58,235 nt of DNA from an uncultured Clostridia bacterium (lineage in GTDB: Bacteria > Bacillota > Clostridia > Lachnospirales > Lachnospiraceae), in assembly GCA_947167565.1 (NCBI GenBank), contig CAMVIN010000002.1, forward strand, positions 1-58,235, in the 5' to 3' direction. The notes beneath the pieces are model-generated. The model did no database searches, was not told the DNA's origin, and worked only from the letters and a program-made list of their open reading frames with translations. The position numbers were made by a program, and so were the translations under genes. Numbering within the stretch: the first letter of the stretch is position 1; each line of letters opens with the position of its first letter. Positions 27,719 through 36,299 of this stretch are shown one piece after another.

Positions 27719-29248
27719 ATGTTTTGTCCAAAGTGTGGCAATGAAATGAAAGACGGAGATCGATTCTGTCAGAACTGTGGGTGTGATGTTAATAAAAGTG
27801 ATGGGGGAATGGATGCTGCGAATATTGGTGTGAAAGAAGTAACGACGGCAAAGCAGGATTCACCTATCCCGTTGATTCTTTGCATTGTAGGAATCGTCAT
27901 AGGTGTTTTGGGTGGATTCCTTCCCTGTTATACAGTGAGTTTTTTGGGGACTGCACTGTCCAAGTACTGTTTTGACAGTGATGCCCTGTATGCGCTGGTT
28001 TTTCTTTTGGTGGCACTTATTTATACGGTTGCTCCAAAGAAAATGCTTTTGAAATGGAGTGTTATTCCAGCCGTCTTATCTCTTGTTATGGCTGTTTTTA
28101 CTCTTGTAGAGATTATGAATCTGGGAGTGGGAACGGTTGGGGTTGGACTTATTCTTTTGATTGTTGGAATACTTGTGTGTTTGGTGGGAAGTATATTGGG
28201 ATTTGTTTTTAAGCAGGGCTCGGGGAAAAATCTTTCAGATGAACAAAAAAAGTCACGGAGAATTTTTGTTTGGTTAGGAGTGGTTATTGCAATTGGCGGT
28301 ATTGTTTTGGCAACTTTGTTGTTGCAACTGTCAAGTGACGCTAAGAAAAAAGATAATGCAGTGGATACATCTGCTTTTGAGAACATCAGTTCTTCAAGTG
28401 AAAAAGATACGGGGGAGAATTCCCAATCAAATGTGAATGAGTGGGTTGTCTCAAATGAAGTTGATGAATTTGGAGATATAGTAGAAAATGGGACAAGTTA
28501 TTTGAAATGCGAGGTCACTGGGACGTTTAGCAATACTGCAACACAAGATGATGAATTAAATGCAGGTATAGCAATAGGTAATGGTGATGTGTCATTTTCT
28601 ATGATGCAGTACGGCAGTCTTCGTGTAACAGGAGACTATTATGATAAGTTCTCTATAAAAACTAAAGTTAACGATGAATTAAAAGAGTATTCTTTGTCAG
28701 AATCATCAAGTGGTGTTTACCGCTGTGATTATGATGGGAGCAAGTATATTATCACAAATTTGAGAGATGGGAAAAACGTGAAATGTGCAGTAATAATGGA
28801 CACGTCTCAATACAACTTTGAAATACAAAGTAACGGTTTTAAGGAGAAATATGATACGTGTTTTCCGAATGCTCAAGAATCTGTTTCATATGAGGATGAA
28901 GAAGAAGACTTAGTTGAAGATGAGGGATACGAAGATGAAGAATACGCAGATGAAGAATACGCAGATGAGAATGAAGAGGAAAATGGTTTAGATGAGTATA
29001 TTTTCCCGGATAGTGATTCGCGCTATTTAACAGAAGACGAGGTTCTGGCAAAAGGAGATGGAGAACTTAGGATAGCAAGAAATGAAATATATGCGAGACA
29101 TGGGAGAAGATTTTCAGATAAATATTTGCAAGAATATTTTGATGGGCTATCATGGTATGTAGGAGAAATCGAACCAGAAGATTTTGATGAGAGCGTGTTA
29201 AATAAATTTGAAAAAGCAAATGCAAAATTAATAAAAAAATATGCATAA
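27719..29248 (+). CDS. Zinc-ribbon membrane protein with YARHG domain
   Basis: A 509-residue protein. An N-terminal zinc ribbon has Cys 3, 6, 17 and 20. Five or so hydrophobic helices lie at about residues 50-155, with another at 183-202. A long extracytoplasmic region follows, with an acidic low-complexity stretch (DEEEDLVEDEGYEDEEYADE) and a C-terminal YARHG domain (ARNEIYARHGRRF at 453-465). YARHG domains are extracellular modules of unknown function found with peptidases and envelope proteins. Likely co-expressed with the LprI-like gene. Confidence 0.82.
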   Translation: MFCPKCGNEMKDGDRFCQNCGCDVNKSDGGMDAANIGVKEVTTAKQDSPIPLILCIVGIVIGVLGGFLPCYTVSFLGTALSKYCFDSDALYALVFLLVALIYTVAPKKMLLKWSVIPAVLSLVMAVFTLVEIMNLGVGTVGVGLILLIVGILVCLVGSILGFVFKQGSGKNLSDEQKKSRRIFVWLGVVIAIGGIVLATLLLQLSSDAKKKDNAVDTSAFENISSSSEKDTGENSQSNVNEWVVSNEVDEFGDIVENGTSYLKCEVTGTFSNTATQDDELNAGIAIGNGDVSFSMMQYGSLRVTGDYYDKFSIKTKVNDELKEYSLSESSSGVYRCDYDGSKYIITNLRDGKNVKCAVIMDTSQYNFEIQSNGFKEKYDTCFPNAQESVSYEDEEEDLVEDEGYEDEEYADEEYADENEEENGLDEYIFPDSDSRYLTEDEVLAKGDGELRIARNEIYARHGRRFSDKYLQEYFDGLSWYVGEIEPEDFDESVLNKFEKANAKLIKKYA

Positions 29249-29279
29249 ATACCCAAGTTTTAAAGAGATTTGGAATATC

Positions 29280-29641
29280 TTATGCATTTTTCTCGGCAAT
29301 GCGTTTGACGGACGACAAATAGGACCGCCGAACAATTCGGTCATGGCGAGGTCAGCCTCGGCGTGACCGACATAGACGGCCGGGTCAATAAGTCATGCTT
29401 TTCCGTCATTACCGCAGATGACATTTCCCGACCACAAATCTCCGTGCAGAAGAGACGGTCTCTCCGGTTCTACCAAAAAATTTTCCAGCTGTCATAGGCT
29501 GGATTTTTTTGTGCGCTGGAACCGACAAAGTTGTCGAACGAAAACCCGTATTTTTTTTCTACGACAAAATCAGCGGATTCCACTGAAAACATCGCGGCCC
29601 GGTTCTTTGTATTTGTCTTTATTCTCTAAAAACTTGTTCAT
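29280..29641 (-). pseudogene. Decayed fructosamine/ketosamine kinase
   Basis: Reading the minus strand gives pieces of a fructosamine-3-kinase in order but in different frames: KKYGFSFDNFVGSSAQKN and DSWKIFW, then LVEPERPSLLHGDLWSGNVI, then after an in-frame TGA LIDPAVYVGHAEADLAMTE and LFGG. The stretch between DSWKIFW and LVEPERPS, roughly 100 residues, is missing. A possible original start is the ATG at 29641. So the gene has an internal deletion, frameshifts and a stop, and is dead. The plus-strand frame here is only a shadow. Confidence 0.85.
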
Positions 29642-29821
29642 GATATACCTGCTGCTAAGGGTTATTTTATTACAAGAAAATTTTAAAGGAAGTAATTTTA
29701 TTTGTCAAGCTGCAGGCTTCTTTACTTCAGGCAGATGTTTTTGGCTCCTTGCAAGATGATAGATTATCCGTTATAATGTATTCCGTAAAATTAATAAAAG
29801 ATAGAGGGGAGTTTAGACCAT

Positions 29822-30061
29822 ATGGTTGTGGCAAATAGTTTTTATATTATAGGGTTTTTCATTGCAGTTCTGTTTACAGTGTTTCTTTCGATATTTATTG
29901 TTTTATTAGTTAAATCATTAAAATTAGATAAAAATGAAGTGAAAAAACGAAGTCAGTTAAAATCATGGATAATTTTAACGGGTGTCATTGCAGGTGTTAT
30001 TATATTTTGTGTAATGGGGTACATCATGTTGTTGGGATTTGTTTTTATTGTTGCAGGTTAA
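29822..30061 (+). CDS. Small two-helix membrane protein
   Basis: A 79-residue protein with two hydrophobic helices (about residues 5-33 and 48-78) separated by a basic linker KLDKNEVKKRSQLKS. I do not recognise the family. A GAGGGGAG stretch lies 12 bases upstream of the ATG, a little far. Similar in design to the small membrane protein at 30371. Confidence 0.55.
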   Translation: MVVANSFYIIGFFIAVLFTVFLSIFIVLLVKSLKLDKNEVKKRSQLKSWIILTGVIAGVIIFCVMGYIMLLGFVFIVAG

Positions 30062-30163
30062 GGGGGCATACCGGTCGATAGTTGACGGAACGGTGCCTAC
30101 GCTGTACATAATAAGAACAATGATAATCCGAATATTCCGGTGCCGCTTTAAAACAATGACTCC

Positions 30164-30192
30164 TTGTCAAAAAAAATCTGTTATGGTATCAT
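30164..30192 (+). promoter_or_regulatory. Promoter-like pair
   Basis: TTGTCA at 30164-30169 and TATCAT at 30187-30192 with a 17-base spacer; it overlaps the DUF4869 remnant and could drive the small genes downstream. Confidence 0.45.
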
Positions 30193-30374
30193 CAGAGGTG
30201 ATTCAGAGGATTCGGGACATAGACAGTTCGGAAGTTCTGGGAAGTGGGGCAATTGAGAGTCCTGTGATGGGGGTAATCTCACCGACAAGTCTGTCTGGCG
30301 GAGTTAAAACCTTGATTTTTTTTATTATGTTTGTTGCGGCTATGTGCCGCTTTAGGGGGAGGTTGATTTTATGA
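30183..30374 (+). pseudogene. Remnant of a DUF4869-like gene
   Basis: About 45 residues (IRDIDSSEVLGSGAIESPV followed by MGVISPTSLSGGVKTLIFF) look like the central part of DUF4869 proteins, where the SP-LSGGVKTLI motif is typical. The start and the metal-rich C-terminal half are missing and the frame runs into unrelated sequence. I judge it a gene fragment rather than a small gene. Family recall, no alignment. Confidence 0.45.
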
Positions 30375-30619
30375 CAAGTATATTTTATGCATTGGAACAT
30401 ATCAATGAATTGATATCGCCATTGTGGAGGGGGCTGTTTTCCGGTGTCCTCTTTTTAGGAATTGTTAGCTTGTGCGTTTCGCTGTTTAAATTTTGGGGAA
30501 CGAAGTCGGAGGAGCGGAATCTGGCATGGGTTGTTGTCCCGACAGCGGTCGTGATGGTTCTTGTCCTTGCGTTTGGAGTTGTGCTGTACTGGCTGGGAGG
30601 GAATGCTACAGCGAAATAA
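30371..30619 (+). CDS. Small membrane protein, two helices
   Basis: An 82-residue protein with hydrophobic segments at about 18-42 and 52-76 and a charged link GTKSEERN. AGGGGGAGG precedes the ATG by eight bases, a strong ribosome site. No family recognised. It lies 24 bases upstream of the DUF951 gene and is probably co-transcribed with it. Confidence 0.6.
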   Translation: MTSIFYALEHINELISPLWRGLFSGVLFLGIVSLCVSLFKFWGTKSEERNLAWVVVPTAVVMVLVLAFGVVLYWLGGNATAK

Positions 30620-30643
30620 TGAAATCATTTTTGGAGGTAAATC

Positions 30644-30820
30644 ATGGATTTTTCAGTAGGACAGGTTATAAAAATGAAGAAACCCCATCCGTGTGGGGAG
30701 AATCGCTGGGAAATTTTGCGTGTGGGCATGGATTTTCGTCTAAAATGTCTGGGGTGTGGCCACCAGATTATGGTGCCGCGCAAAAAAGTGGAAAAAGGTT
30801 TTCGCGGATTTTTGGAGTAG
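30644..30820 (+). CDS. DUF951 family protein
   Basis: A 58-residue protein translated from the ATG at 30644, seven bases after TTGGAGG. It has the DUF951/YyzM pattern: VIKMKKPHPCGENRWEILR, MDFRLKCLGCGHQIM and a basic tail. Two or three cysteines (PCG, CLGC) could bind zinc. Relatives are widespread in Firmicutes, often near parB, engD or ribosomal genes; function unknown, probably nucleic-acid related. Confidence 0.88.
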   Translation: MDFSVGQVIKMKKPHPCGENRWEILRVGMDFRLKCLGCGHQIMVPRKKVEKGFRGFLE

Positions 30821-30823
30821 GCG

Positions 30824-30852
30824 TTGCCATATTGCAAAAAATAAGGTAAAAT
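30824..30852 (+). promoter_or_regulatory. Promoter of pfk
   Basis: TTGCCA at 30824-30829 and TAAAAT at 30847-30852 with a 17-base spacer, 80 bases upstream of the pfk start. Confidence 0.65.
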
Positions 30853-30932
30853 AGTAGATAGTTTGCGAAGTGGCGCAGATTATGAATGTGAATTGGAATT
30901 GCGCCGTTAGAATTATATAAGGAGGAGAGGCT

Positions 30933-32009
30933 ATGAGACGAGTTGCTTTTTTAACCAGCGGTGGAGATTGTCAGGCATTGAACGCCACGATGCGGGGAGT
31001 GGCCAAAACCCTTTATAACGCGGACCCGGATACTGAGATTATCGGTATTCTTGAGGGTTACAAAGGATTGATGTATGAGAACTATATAAAAATGAAACCG
31101 TCTGATTTTTCGGGGATTCTGACGGTTGGGGGAACGATTCTCGGCTCTTCGAGACAGCCGTTTAAGAACATGAGAAAGCCGGATGAGAATGGGATGGATA
31201 AGGTGCTTGCGATGGTAAATACCTACAAGAAACTGAAGTTGGATTGCCTCGTTATTCTTGGAGGAAATGGCACCCAGAAATCGGCGAATATGCTTCGTGA
31301 AGAGGGACTAAATGTTGTCGGGCTGCCAAAGACGATTGACAACGATATCTGGGGAACGGATATGACATTTGGTTTCCAGAGTGCGGTGGATATCGCTACG
31401 GAAGCGATTGACTGCATTCATACGACCGCTTATTCGCACGGCCGTGTTTTCATCGTGGAAGTCATGGGGCATAAGGTGGGATGGCTCACGTTGCACGCCG
31501 GCATTGCGGGTGGTGCAGATGTCATTTTGATTCCGGAGATTCCGTATGACATTGATGCTGTAATACGTGCGATTCAAAAGAGAACAGAGGACGGTCACCG
31601 CTTCTCCATTCTTGCTGTGGCAGAGGGGGCTATTTCCAAGGAAGATGCAGCACTTTCGAAGAAAGAGTTGAAGGCAAAACTCAAAAACAATCCCTATCCG
31701 AGTGTTTCTTACAAAATTGGTGCGGAGATTGAGGAGAGAACCGGACAGGAGATTCGGATTACCGTTCCGGGACATACACAGAGGGGCGGCAGTCCTTGCG
31801 CCTATGACCGCGTGATTTCCAGTCGTCTTGGCGCGGCAGCAGGACAGTTGATTTTGCAAGAAAAATATGGTTTTATGGTGGGATTTCGGAACAATGAAAT
31901 TATACCTGTTCCACTCGAAGAGGTGGCGGGCAGACTGAAGACCGTGGACCCGGATTCCAGTATCATCCGGGAGACAAGAGGGCTCGGGATCAGTTTCGGA
32001 GACAGGTAG
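30933..32009 (+). CDS. pfkA: 6-phosphofructokinase, group III type
   Basis: A 358-residue phosphofructokinase. Phosphoryl-donor loop: LGGNGTQKSA (residues 109-118), with Gly113 where PPi-dependent enzymes have Asp, so ATP is the likelier donor. The catalytic motif is PKTIDND (132-138, D136) with Lys133, the group III hallmark. GHTQRGGSPCAYDR is the family signature. The usual Asp of the GGDG loop is Asn here. Longer than the 320-residue group I enzymes. GGAGGAGAGG precedes the ATG. Confidence 0.93.
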   Translation: MRRVAFLTSGGDCQALNATMRGVAKTLYNADPDTEIIGILEGYKGLMYENYIKMKPSDFSGILTVGGTILGSSRQPFKNMRKPDENGMDKVLAMVNTYKKLKLDCLVILGGNGTQKSANMLREEGLNVVGLPKTIDNDIWGTDMTFGFQSAVDIATEAIDCIHTTAYSHGRVFIVEVMGHKVGWLTLHAGIAGGADVILIPEIPYDIDAVIRAIQKRTEDGHRFSILAVAEGAISKEDAALSKKELKAKLKNNPYPSVSYKIGAEIEERTGQEIRITVPGHTQRGGSPCAYDRVISSRLGAAAGQLILQEKYGFMVGFRNNEIIPVPLEEVAGRLKTVDPDSSIIRETRGLGISFGDR

Positions 32010-32022
32010 AAAGAAGTGGATT

Positions 32023-33612
32023 ATGGCTTATCAGGCATTATATAGAAAATATCGTCCGAAAGATTTTTCCTCGGTCAAGGGGCAGGATCACATCGTGACA
32101 ACATTGAAAAATCAGATACAGGGAGACCGGATTGGTCATGCGTATCTGTTCTGTGGCACGAGGGGAACCGGAAAGACAACGATGGCGAAGATTTTTGCCA
32201 AAGCGGTGAATTGTGAGAATCCCGGCGAGAATGGTCCGTGTGGCGAGTGTGCCATGTGTCGGGCGATTGAGGAGCGTTCCACAGTCAATGTGGTGGAGAT
32301 TGATGCGGCTTCCAACAACCGCGTGGATGACATCCGTCAGGTTATTGATGAGGTGCAGTATTCGCCGGCAGAGGGGCGCTATAAAGTATATATTATCGAT
32401 GAGGTTCACATGCTCTCGACGAGTGCGTTTAATGCATTGTTAAAGACGTTGGAGGAGCCGCCGTCCTATTTGATTTTTATCTTGGCAACGACGGAGGTTC
32501 ACAAGATTCCGCTCACGATTCTGTCAAGGTGTCAGAGATATGATTTTAAGAGAATCAGCGTAGAGACAATTGCGGCGAGACTTCGGGAGTTGTTAGAACA
32601 GGAGGGAGTTGAGTCCGAGGAGCGGGCACTGACATATATTGCCAGACAGGCAGATGGGGCACTTCGCGACGGCCTCAGTTTGTTGGAACAGTGTATTTCT
32701 TTTTATTTTGGACAGAAACTAACGTATGAAAATGTTCTGAAGGTGCTTGGGGCGGTCGATCATGCCATTTACCACGAACTCATGGAGGCGCTGGTGGAGA
32801 ATCATGCGACTGGTGTTGTTGAAGTCGTGGGAGAAGTTGTCGAACAGGGAAAAGATTTGACACAGTTTGTCAATGAATTTGTCTGGTATCTCAGAAATCT
32901 TCTTGTTGTGAAGACTGCGGAGGATGCCGGTTCACTCATTGATATGTCGGAAGAGAATCTGGCGGAACTAAAGGGGTATGCTGAGAAAATAGAGCTGCCA
33001 ATGATGTTCCGGTATATACGGATTTTGTCAAATCTGGCCAATGACATGAAGTTTGATACGAACAAGCGAGTGATGATGGAAGTGGCGCTCATTCGTCTGT
33101 GCCGTCCACAGATGGAGCAGGATTACGATTCTCTTGTCAATCGTCTGCATAATTTAGAGCAGATGAACGAAGAACTGCAGGACGCACTGGAGAGCGGGGC
33201 GTTTGCACAGATGGCATCGGGGGACAATGGTTCATCCGGCGGCGCACCGAAAGCGGCACCGGAGCCGAGAAGAGAGATTCGCCCGGAGGCAGTGCCGGAG
33301 GATGTGAGGGCAGTAGTGGCAAACTGGAAACAAGTGCTCGGTCGAATCAGTCCGGTATCGAGAACCATGCTTGAAGATGTAAGATTGTCTGTTTCAGAAG
33401 GCGGTGCCTTGATTATGGCATTTCCGCAGGAGACAACAGCCAATTATTTCAAAAAAGAAGACTGTCAGAATGAGCTGATCGAGGCGGCGGGGCAGTTGAC
33501 CGGCAAGGATATCAAATTAGATGTCCGCCATGTAGAGAGTCGGCAGCAGATGAGCGCATTGCCGGAACTTCGCAATCTAATAAAAAATGTAGAGATAGAA
33601 ATGATTGATTAA
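32023..33612 (+). CDS. dnaX: DNA polymerase III subunit gamma/tau
   Basis: The clamp-loader ATPase (529 residues). Walker A GTRGTGKT is at residues 45-52, the zinc module is C-ENPGENGPCGECAMC, Walker B reads IIDEVHML and the SRC motif is LSRCQRY. The C-terminal third, after a low-complexity linker (about 390-425), is the tau-like polymerase-binding region. I see no obvious slippery A-run for a gamma frameshift. It starts 13 bases after pfk and begins the conserved dnaX-ybaB-recR cluster. Confidence 0.96.
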   Translation: MAYQALYRKYRPKDFSSVKGQDHIVTTLKNQIQGDRIGHAYLFCGTRGTGKTTMAKIFAKAVNCENPGENGPCGECAMCRAIEERSTVNVVEIDAASNNRVDDIRQVIDEVQYSPAEGRYKVYIIDEVHMLSTSAFNALLKTLEEPPSYLIFILATTEVHKIPLTILSRCQRYDFKRISVETIAARLRELLEQEGVESEERALTYIARQADGALRDGLSLLEQCISFYFGQKLTYENVLKVLGAVDHAIYHELMEALVENHATGVVEVVGEVVEQGKDLTQFVNEFVWYLRNLLVVKTAEDAGSLIDMSEENLAELKGYAEKIELPMMFRYIRILSNLANDMKFDTNKRVMMEVALIRLCRPQMEQDYDSLVNRLHNLEQMNEELQDALESGAFAQMASGDNGSSGGAPKAAPEPRREIRPEAVPEDVRAVVANWKQVLGRISPVSRTMLEDVRLSVSEGGALIMAFPQETTANYFKKEDCQNELIEAAGQLTGKDIKLDVRHVESRQQMSALPELRNLIKNVEIEMID

Positions 33613-33647
33613 TAATATATTTAATTTAAAAATGGAGGTAATAAGAT

Positions 33648-33998
33648 ATGGCACGCAGAGGTGGTTTTCAGGGAGGAATCCCGGGAAATATGAACAATTT
33701 GATGAAACAGGCGCAGAAGATGCAGCGCCAGATGGAAGAGCAGCAGAAAGAGATGGAAGAGAAAGAATTTGAGGCGACAGCGGGCGGCGGCGCCGTGACG
33801 GTTCGTGTCTCAGGAAAGAAAGAAGTTCTTTCTGTGAAGTTGTCAGAGGAAGTTGTAGATCCGGATGACATTGAGATGCTGGAAGATTTGATTGTGGCGG
33901 CGACTAATGAAGCTCTCCGCAAATTAGAAGAAGACAGCGCGAAGTCTATGGAAGCATTGACGGGAGGATTAAATCTTGGCGGAGGCTTCCCATTCTGA
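33648..33998 (+). CDS. ybaB: YbaB/EbfC nucleoid-associated protein
   Basis: A 116-residue dimeric DNA-binding protein that coats the nucleoid: an N-terminal Gln/Met/Glu helix ([20 protein letters not shown]), the [16 protein letters not shown] sheet and the C-terminal LVAATNEAL-type helix. Standard position between dnaX and recR. Its stop codon overlaps the recR start codon (TGATG), so the two are coupled. Confidence 0.95.
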   Translation: MARRGGFQGGIPGNMNNLMKQAQKMQRQMEEQQKEMEEKEFEATAGGGAVTVRVSGKKEVLSVKLSEEVVDPDDIEMLEDLIVAATNEALRKLEEDSAKSMEALTGGLNLGGGFPF

Positions 33999-34597
33999 TG
34001 AATTATTATAGTGAATCCATCAATCATCTGATTGAAGAACTGGCATCACTTCCGAATATCGGACCGAAGTCGGCACAGAGACTGGCATTTCACATTCTCA
34101 ATCTTCCGGAAAAGAGAGTGGAACAACTGGCTCAGCGCATCGTGGATGCGAGAAAGAAAATCTGTTTTTGTGAGAGATGCTATAATCTGACAGACCAGAA
34201 AATTTGTCCGATTTGCAGCAATCCAAAGAGAGACGCCTCTACGATTATGGTCGTAGAGGAGCCGAGTGATTTGGCGGCATATGAAAAAACCGGACAGTAC
34301 AAGGGGCTCTATCATGTGCTGCACGGTGCGGTCAATCCGATGGTGGGTGTACAGCCGGAAAATTTAAAACTGAAAGAACTTATGCAGCGGCTTCAGAAAG
34401 AAGACGTAAAAGAAGTGATTATTGCGACCAACTCAACGGTGGAGGGAGAGGCGACAGCTCTCTGGATCAGTAAATTTGTCAAGCAGGCAGGGATTAAAGT
34501 GACCCGTATTGCCAGCGGTGTACCGGTGGGCGGGGCATTGGAGTTCATCGATGAGATGACGTTATTCCGCGCGTTGGAGGGGCGAACGGAACTGTGA
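33998..34597 (+). CDS. recR: Recombination protein RecR
   Basis: RecR (199 residues) is a ring-forming DNA clamp that works with RecO and RecF in gap repair. The helix-hairpin-helix LPNIGPKSAQRLAFHIL, the four-cysteine zinc finger (CERCYN...CPICSN) and the Toprim motif (IMVVEEPSDLAAYE) are all present. Its last 36 bases overlap the 3' end of the convergent yyaC. Confidence 0.97.
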   Translation: MNYYSESINHLIEELASLPNIGPKSAQRLAFHILNLPEKRVEQLAQRIVDARKKICFCERCYNLTDQKICPICSNPKRDASTIMVVEEPSDLAAYEKTGQYKGLYHVLHGAVNPMVGVQPENLKLKELMQRLQKEDVKEVIIATNSTVEGEATALWISKFVKQAGIKVTRIASGVPVGGALEFIDEMTLFRALEGRTEL

Positions 34598-35146
34598 CGG
34601 CTGTATCTGCTGCAGGCAGCCGGTGAGTCCGGAAGAAATGAAGTCCGCAAGTTTCATGACCAGATTCAGGTGCGTGGTCTGAAGAAGTGTCTGACTGCTG
34701 AACCCGGAGATGTTCACGATTCCTGTTATAAAAATATCTCCTACCGTAGGGAGTTTTTTATCTACTCCTACACCCGGACACAGATGTCCTTCGCCGAGAG
34801 TGACATATCCAACGTGTTCTATTACACCTAGAGATGCGTCGATGGCGATGACAAGTGCATCGGGATAATAGAGTTGAATAAATTTCATGGTTCTCTCCAG
34901 ATTTTTGGCGTGAACCGGATTTTCTAATGTACCATAAAGGCGGATGTATCCGCTTTTTTTATTTTCCTGTGTAGTTAATTTGTGCCCGACAATCGGACCG
35001 AGGCAGTCTCCGGTTGCCCGGTCGGAGCCGATACAGATTAGAATAATATCCCGCTCCGTACAATGATTTTTTATTAACATATCATGGAGAGCATTCGTAA
35101 AATTTTTTAGGGATTTTCGCTCTAACGGATTAAAATACTTCAACAT
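34562..35146 (-). CDS. yyaC: YyaC family sporulation protein (DUF1256)
   Basis: A 194-residue protein related to the germination protease fold, found only in spore formers. Typical segments are LICIGSDRATGDCLGPIVG, YGTLENPVHAKNL and IAIDASLG, then PGVGVDKKLPTVGD. Putatively a protease or sporulation-specific factor in the forespore. It is transcribed opposite to the recR group. The upstream region has a sequence resembling a forespore promoter. Confidence 0.92.
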   Translation of the reverse strand: MLKYFNPLERKSLKNFTNALHDMLIKNHCTERDIILICIGSDRATGDCLGPIVGHKLTTQENKKSGYIRLYGTLENPVHAKNLERTMKFIQLYYPDALVIAIDASLGVIEHVGYVTLGEGHLCPGVGVDKKLPTVGDIFITGIVNISGFSSQTLLQTTHLNLVMKLADFISSGLTGCLQQIQPSQFRSPLQRAE

Positions 35147-35174
35147 ACAACCAACCTTTCCTGTATCCTACTCT

Positions 35175-35205
35175 CAGTATTCTCTTAAATCAGGCGTGAT
35201 ATTCA
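35175..35205 (-). promoter_or_regulatory. Sigma-G-like promoter of yyaC
   Basis: On the minus strand TGAATA, 18 bases, then AATACTG. This resembles the Bacillus sigma-G consensus (TGnATA, 17-18, CATACTA) with five of seven -10 positions matched. It ends 28 bases before the yyaC start. A second weaker TTGACA (35224-35229, minus) lies further up. Confidence 0.5.
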
Positions 35206-35255
35206 AAGAAAAAAATAATTCCTTGTCAAAAAACTTTGTTTTCCGGCGTCAATTC

Positions 35256-35301
35256 GACAAAATCAGCAACTCTTTCGTGTTATGATGGGACAAAATCAGC
35301 A
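35256..35301 (+). promoter_or_regulatory. Extended -10 promoter between two 13-bp direct repeats
   Basis: GACAAAATCAGCA occurs at 35256-35268 and again at 35289-35301, starts 33 bases apart (three helical turns). Between them lies TGTTATGAT, an extended -10 element (TATGAT at 35281-35286). One repeat covers the -35 zone and the other the transcription start, the layout of a repressor or activator site. Confidence 0.6.
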
Positions 35302-35320
35302 TTATTAAGGAGGTAGCAAA

Positions 35321-36283
35321 ATGCTTCAATGGAATAAACCAAAAAGTGTGAGACAGATTGGCTCTGTGTCGGGGCGAAAGAGAATTTATATGGAAGACTA
35401 TGTGGTTCGCTTTGCGCGGAAAATGGCGGAAGAGAGCAGGGGTGAGGAGAAGGCGGCGGTACTTCTCGGCGGTACATACCTGTTCAATGACGAAAAAATA
35501 TATCAGATTTCAGGAATCGTTGAAATTGCAAATTTTGCAAATCGAAATAGTGTCTGCTTTTCGTCTGATATGTGGGACAGGCTCTATACACAGATCAAAG
35601 AAAATTTTACAGATTTGGAAATTGTGGGCTGGTTCTATTCAAAGCAGGGATTTTTGCCGGAGGATGCTTCTTCGCTTCTTGAAATTCATAAACAAAACTT
35701 TCAACATCGGGACAAGGTGTTGTTTGTTCATGATACAGAGGACAGAGAGGATCGCTTTTTCCTGTATGTGGGCGGCCGGTTTGAAAAGCAAAAGGGATAT
35801 TTTATTTATTATGAAAAAAATCCGGAAATGCTCGCTTATATGGAAAAAGAAAGTGACCGGCATGTTCACATTGTGGAGCAGGAGGACGACCGTGTCATTC
35901 GCAATATTCGTGGGATTATGGAGGAAAAGGAAAAGACAAGACAGCGCGTGAAGAAGAGACAGAAAAGAGAGAGCAGATTCGGGTACAGCGTGGCTGCACT
36001 GCTGGCACTGATTCTGGTTGTTGTGGGGGCTGCCGCCCTCAAAAACGAGAGAACCATGGAGGAATTGAAAAAACAGGTAGCACAATTACAAAATATTGCC
36101 CTCGGAAATGAGATGATAGATGGGGAAACAACCGTGGAGACAATGTCAGGAGGAATTGTGAAGATGACAGCGACACCGGCGGCAGTGGAACCGGTCCCGA
36201 CTGACAGCAAAACTGCGGGAAACAACAGTCTGCAGAGTGGTCCGGTCAGTCAGGGAGCTGTTTCCGGAAATGCCGTTTCTTAA
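35321..36283 (+). CDS. Single-pass membrane protein with degenerate MPN/JAB-like domain
   Basis: A 320-residue protein of unrecognised family. Residues 20-175 form a soluble N-terminal domain whose central part, VGWFYSKQGFLPEDASSLLE followed by IHKQNF, has the shape of the JAB/MPN metalloprotease motif (GW-HTHPG-...) but lacks the two zinc histidines (Y106, S107, K108 instead). A basic linker (KKRQKRESR) and one membrane helix (222-240) follow. A short coiled coil (MEELKKQVAQLQNIA) and a Thr/Val/Gly-rich tail ending GAVSGNAVS probably lie outside the membrane. AAGGAGG precedes the ATG. Confidence 0.7.
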   Translation: MLQWNKPKSVRQIGSVSGRKRIYMEDYVVRFARKMAEESRGEEKAAVLLGGTYLFNDEKIYQISGIVEIANFANRNSVCFSSDMWDRLYTQIKENFTDLEIVGWFYSKQGFLPEDASSLLEIHKQNFQHRDKVLFVHDTEDREDRFFLYVGGRFEKQKGYFIYYEKNPEMLAYMEKESDRHVHIVEQEDDRVIRNIRGIMEEKEKTRQRVKKRQKRESRFGYSVAALLALILVVVGAAALKNERTMEELKKQVAQLQNIALGNEMIDGETTVETMSGGIVKMTATPAAVEPVPTDSKTAGNNSLQSGPVSQGAVSGNAVS

Positions 36284-36299
36284 TTCTTAAGATTCCTTG

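Noticed and set aside
29563-29574. Third copy of GACAAAATCAGC
   Set aside because: It lies inside the coding remnant of the kinase and lacks promoter context, so it is probably chance.
29418-29759. Plus-strand frame of 113 codons
   Set aside because: It lies opposite the fructosamine kinase remnant and shows no protein-like pattern.
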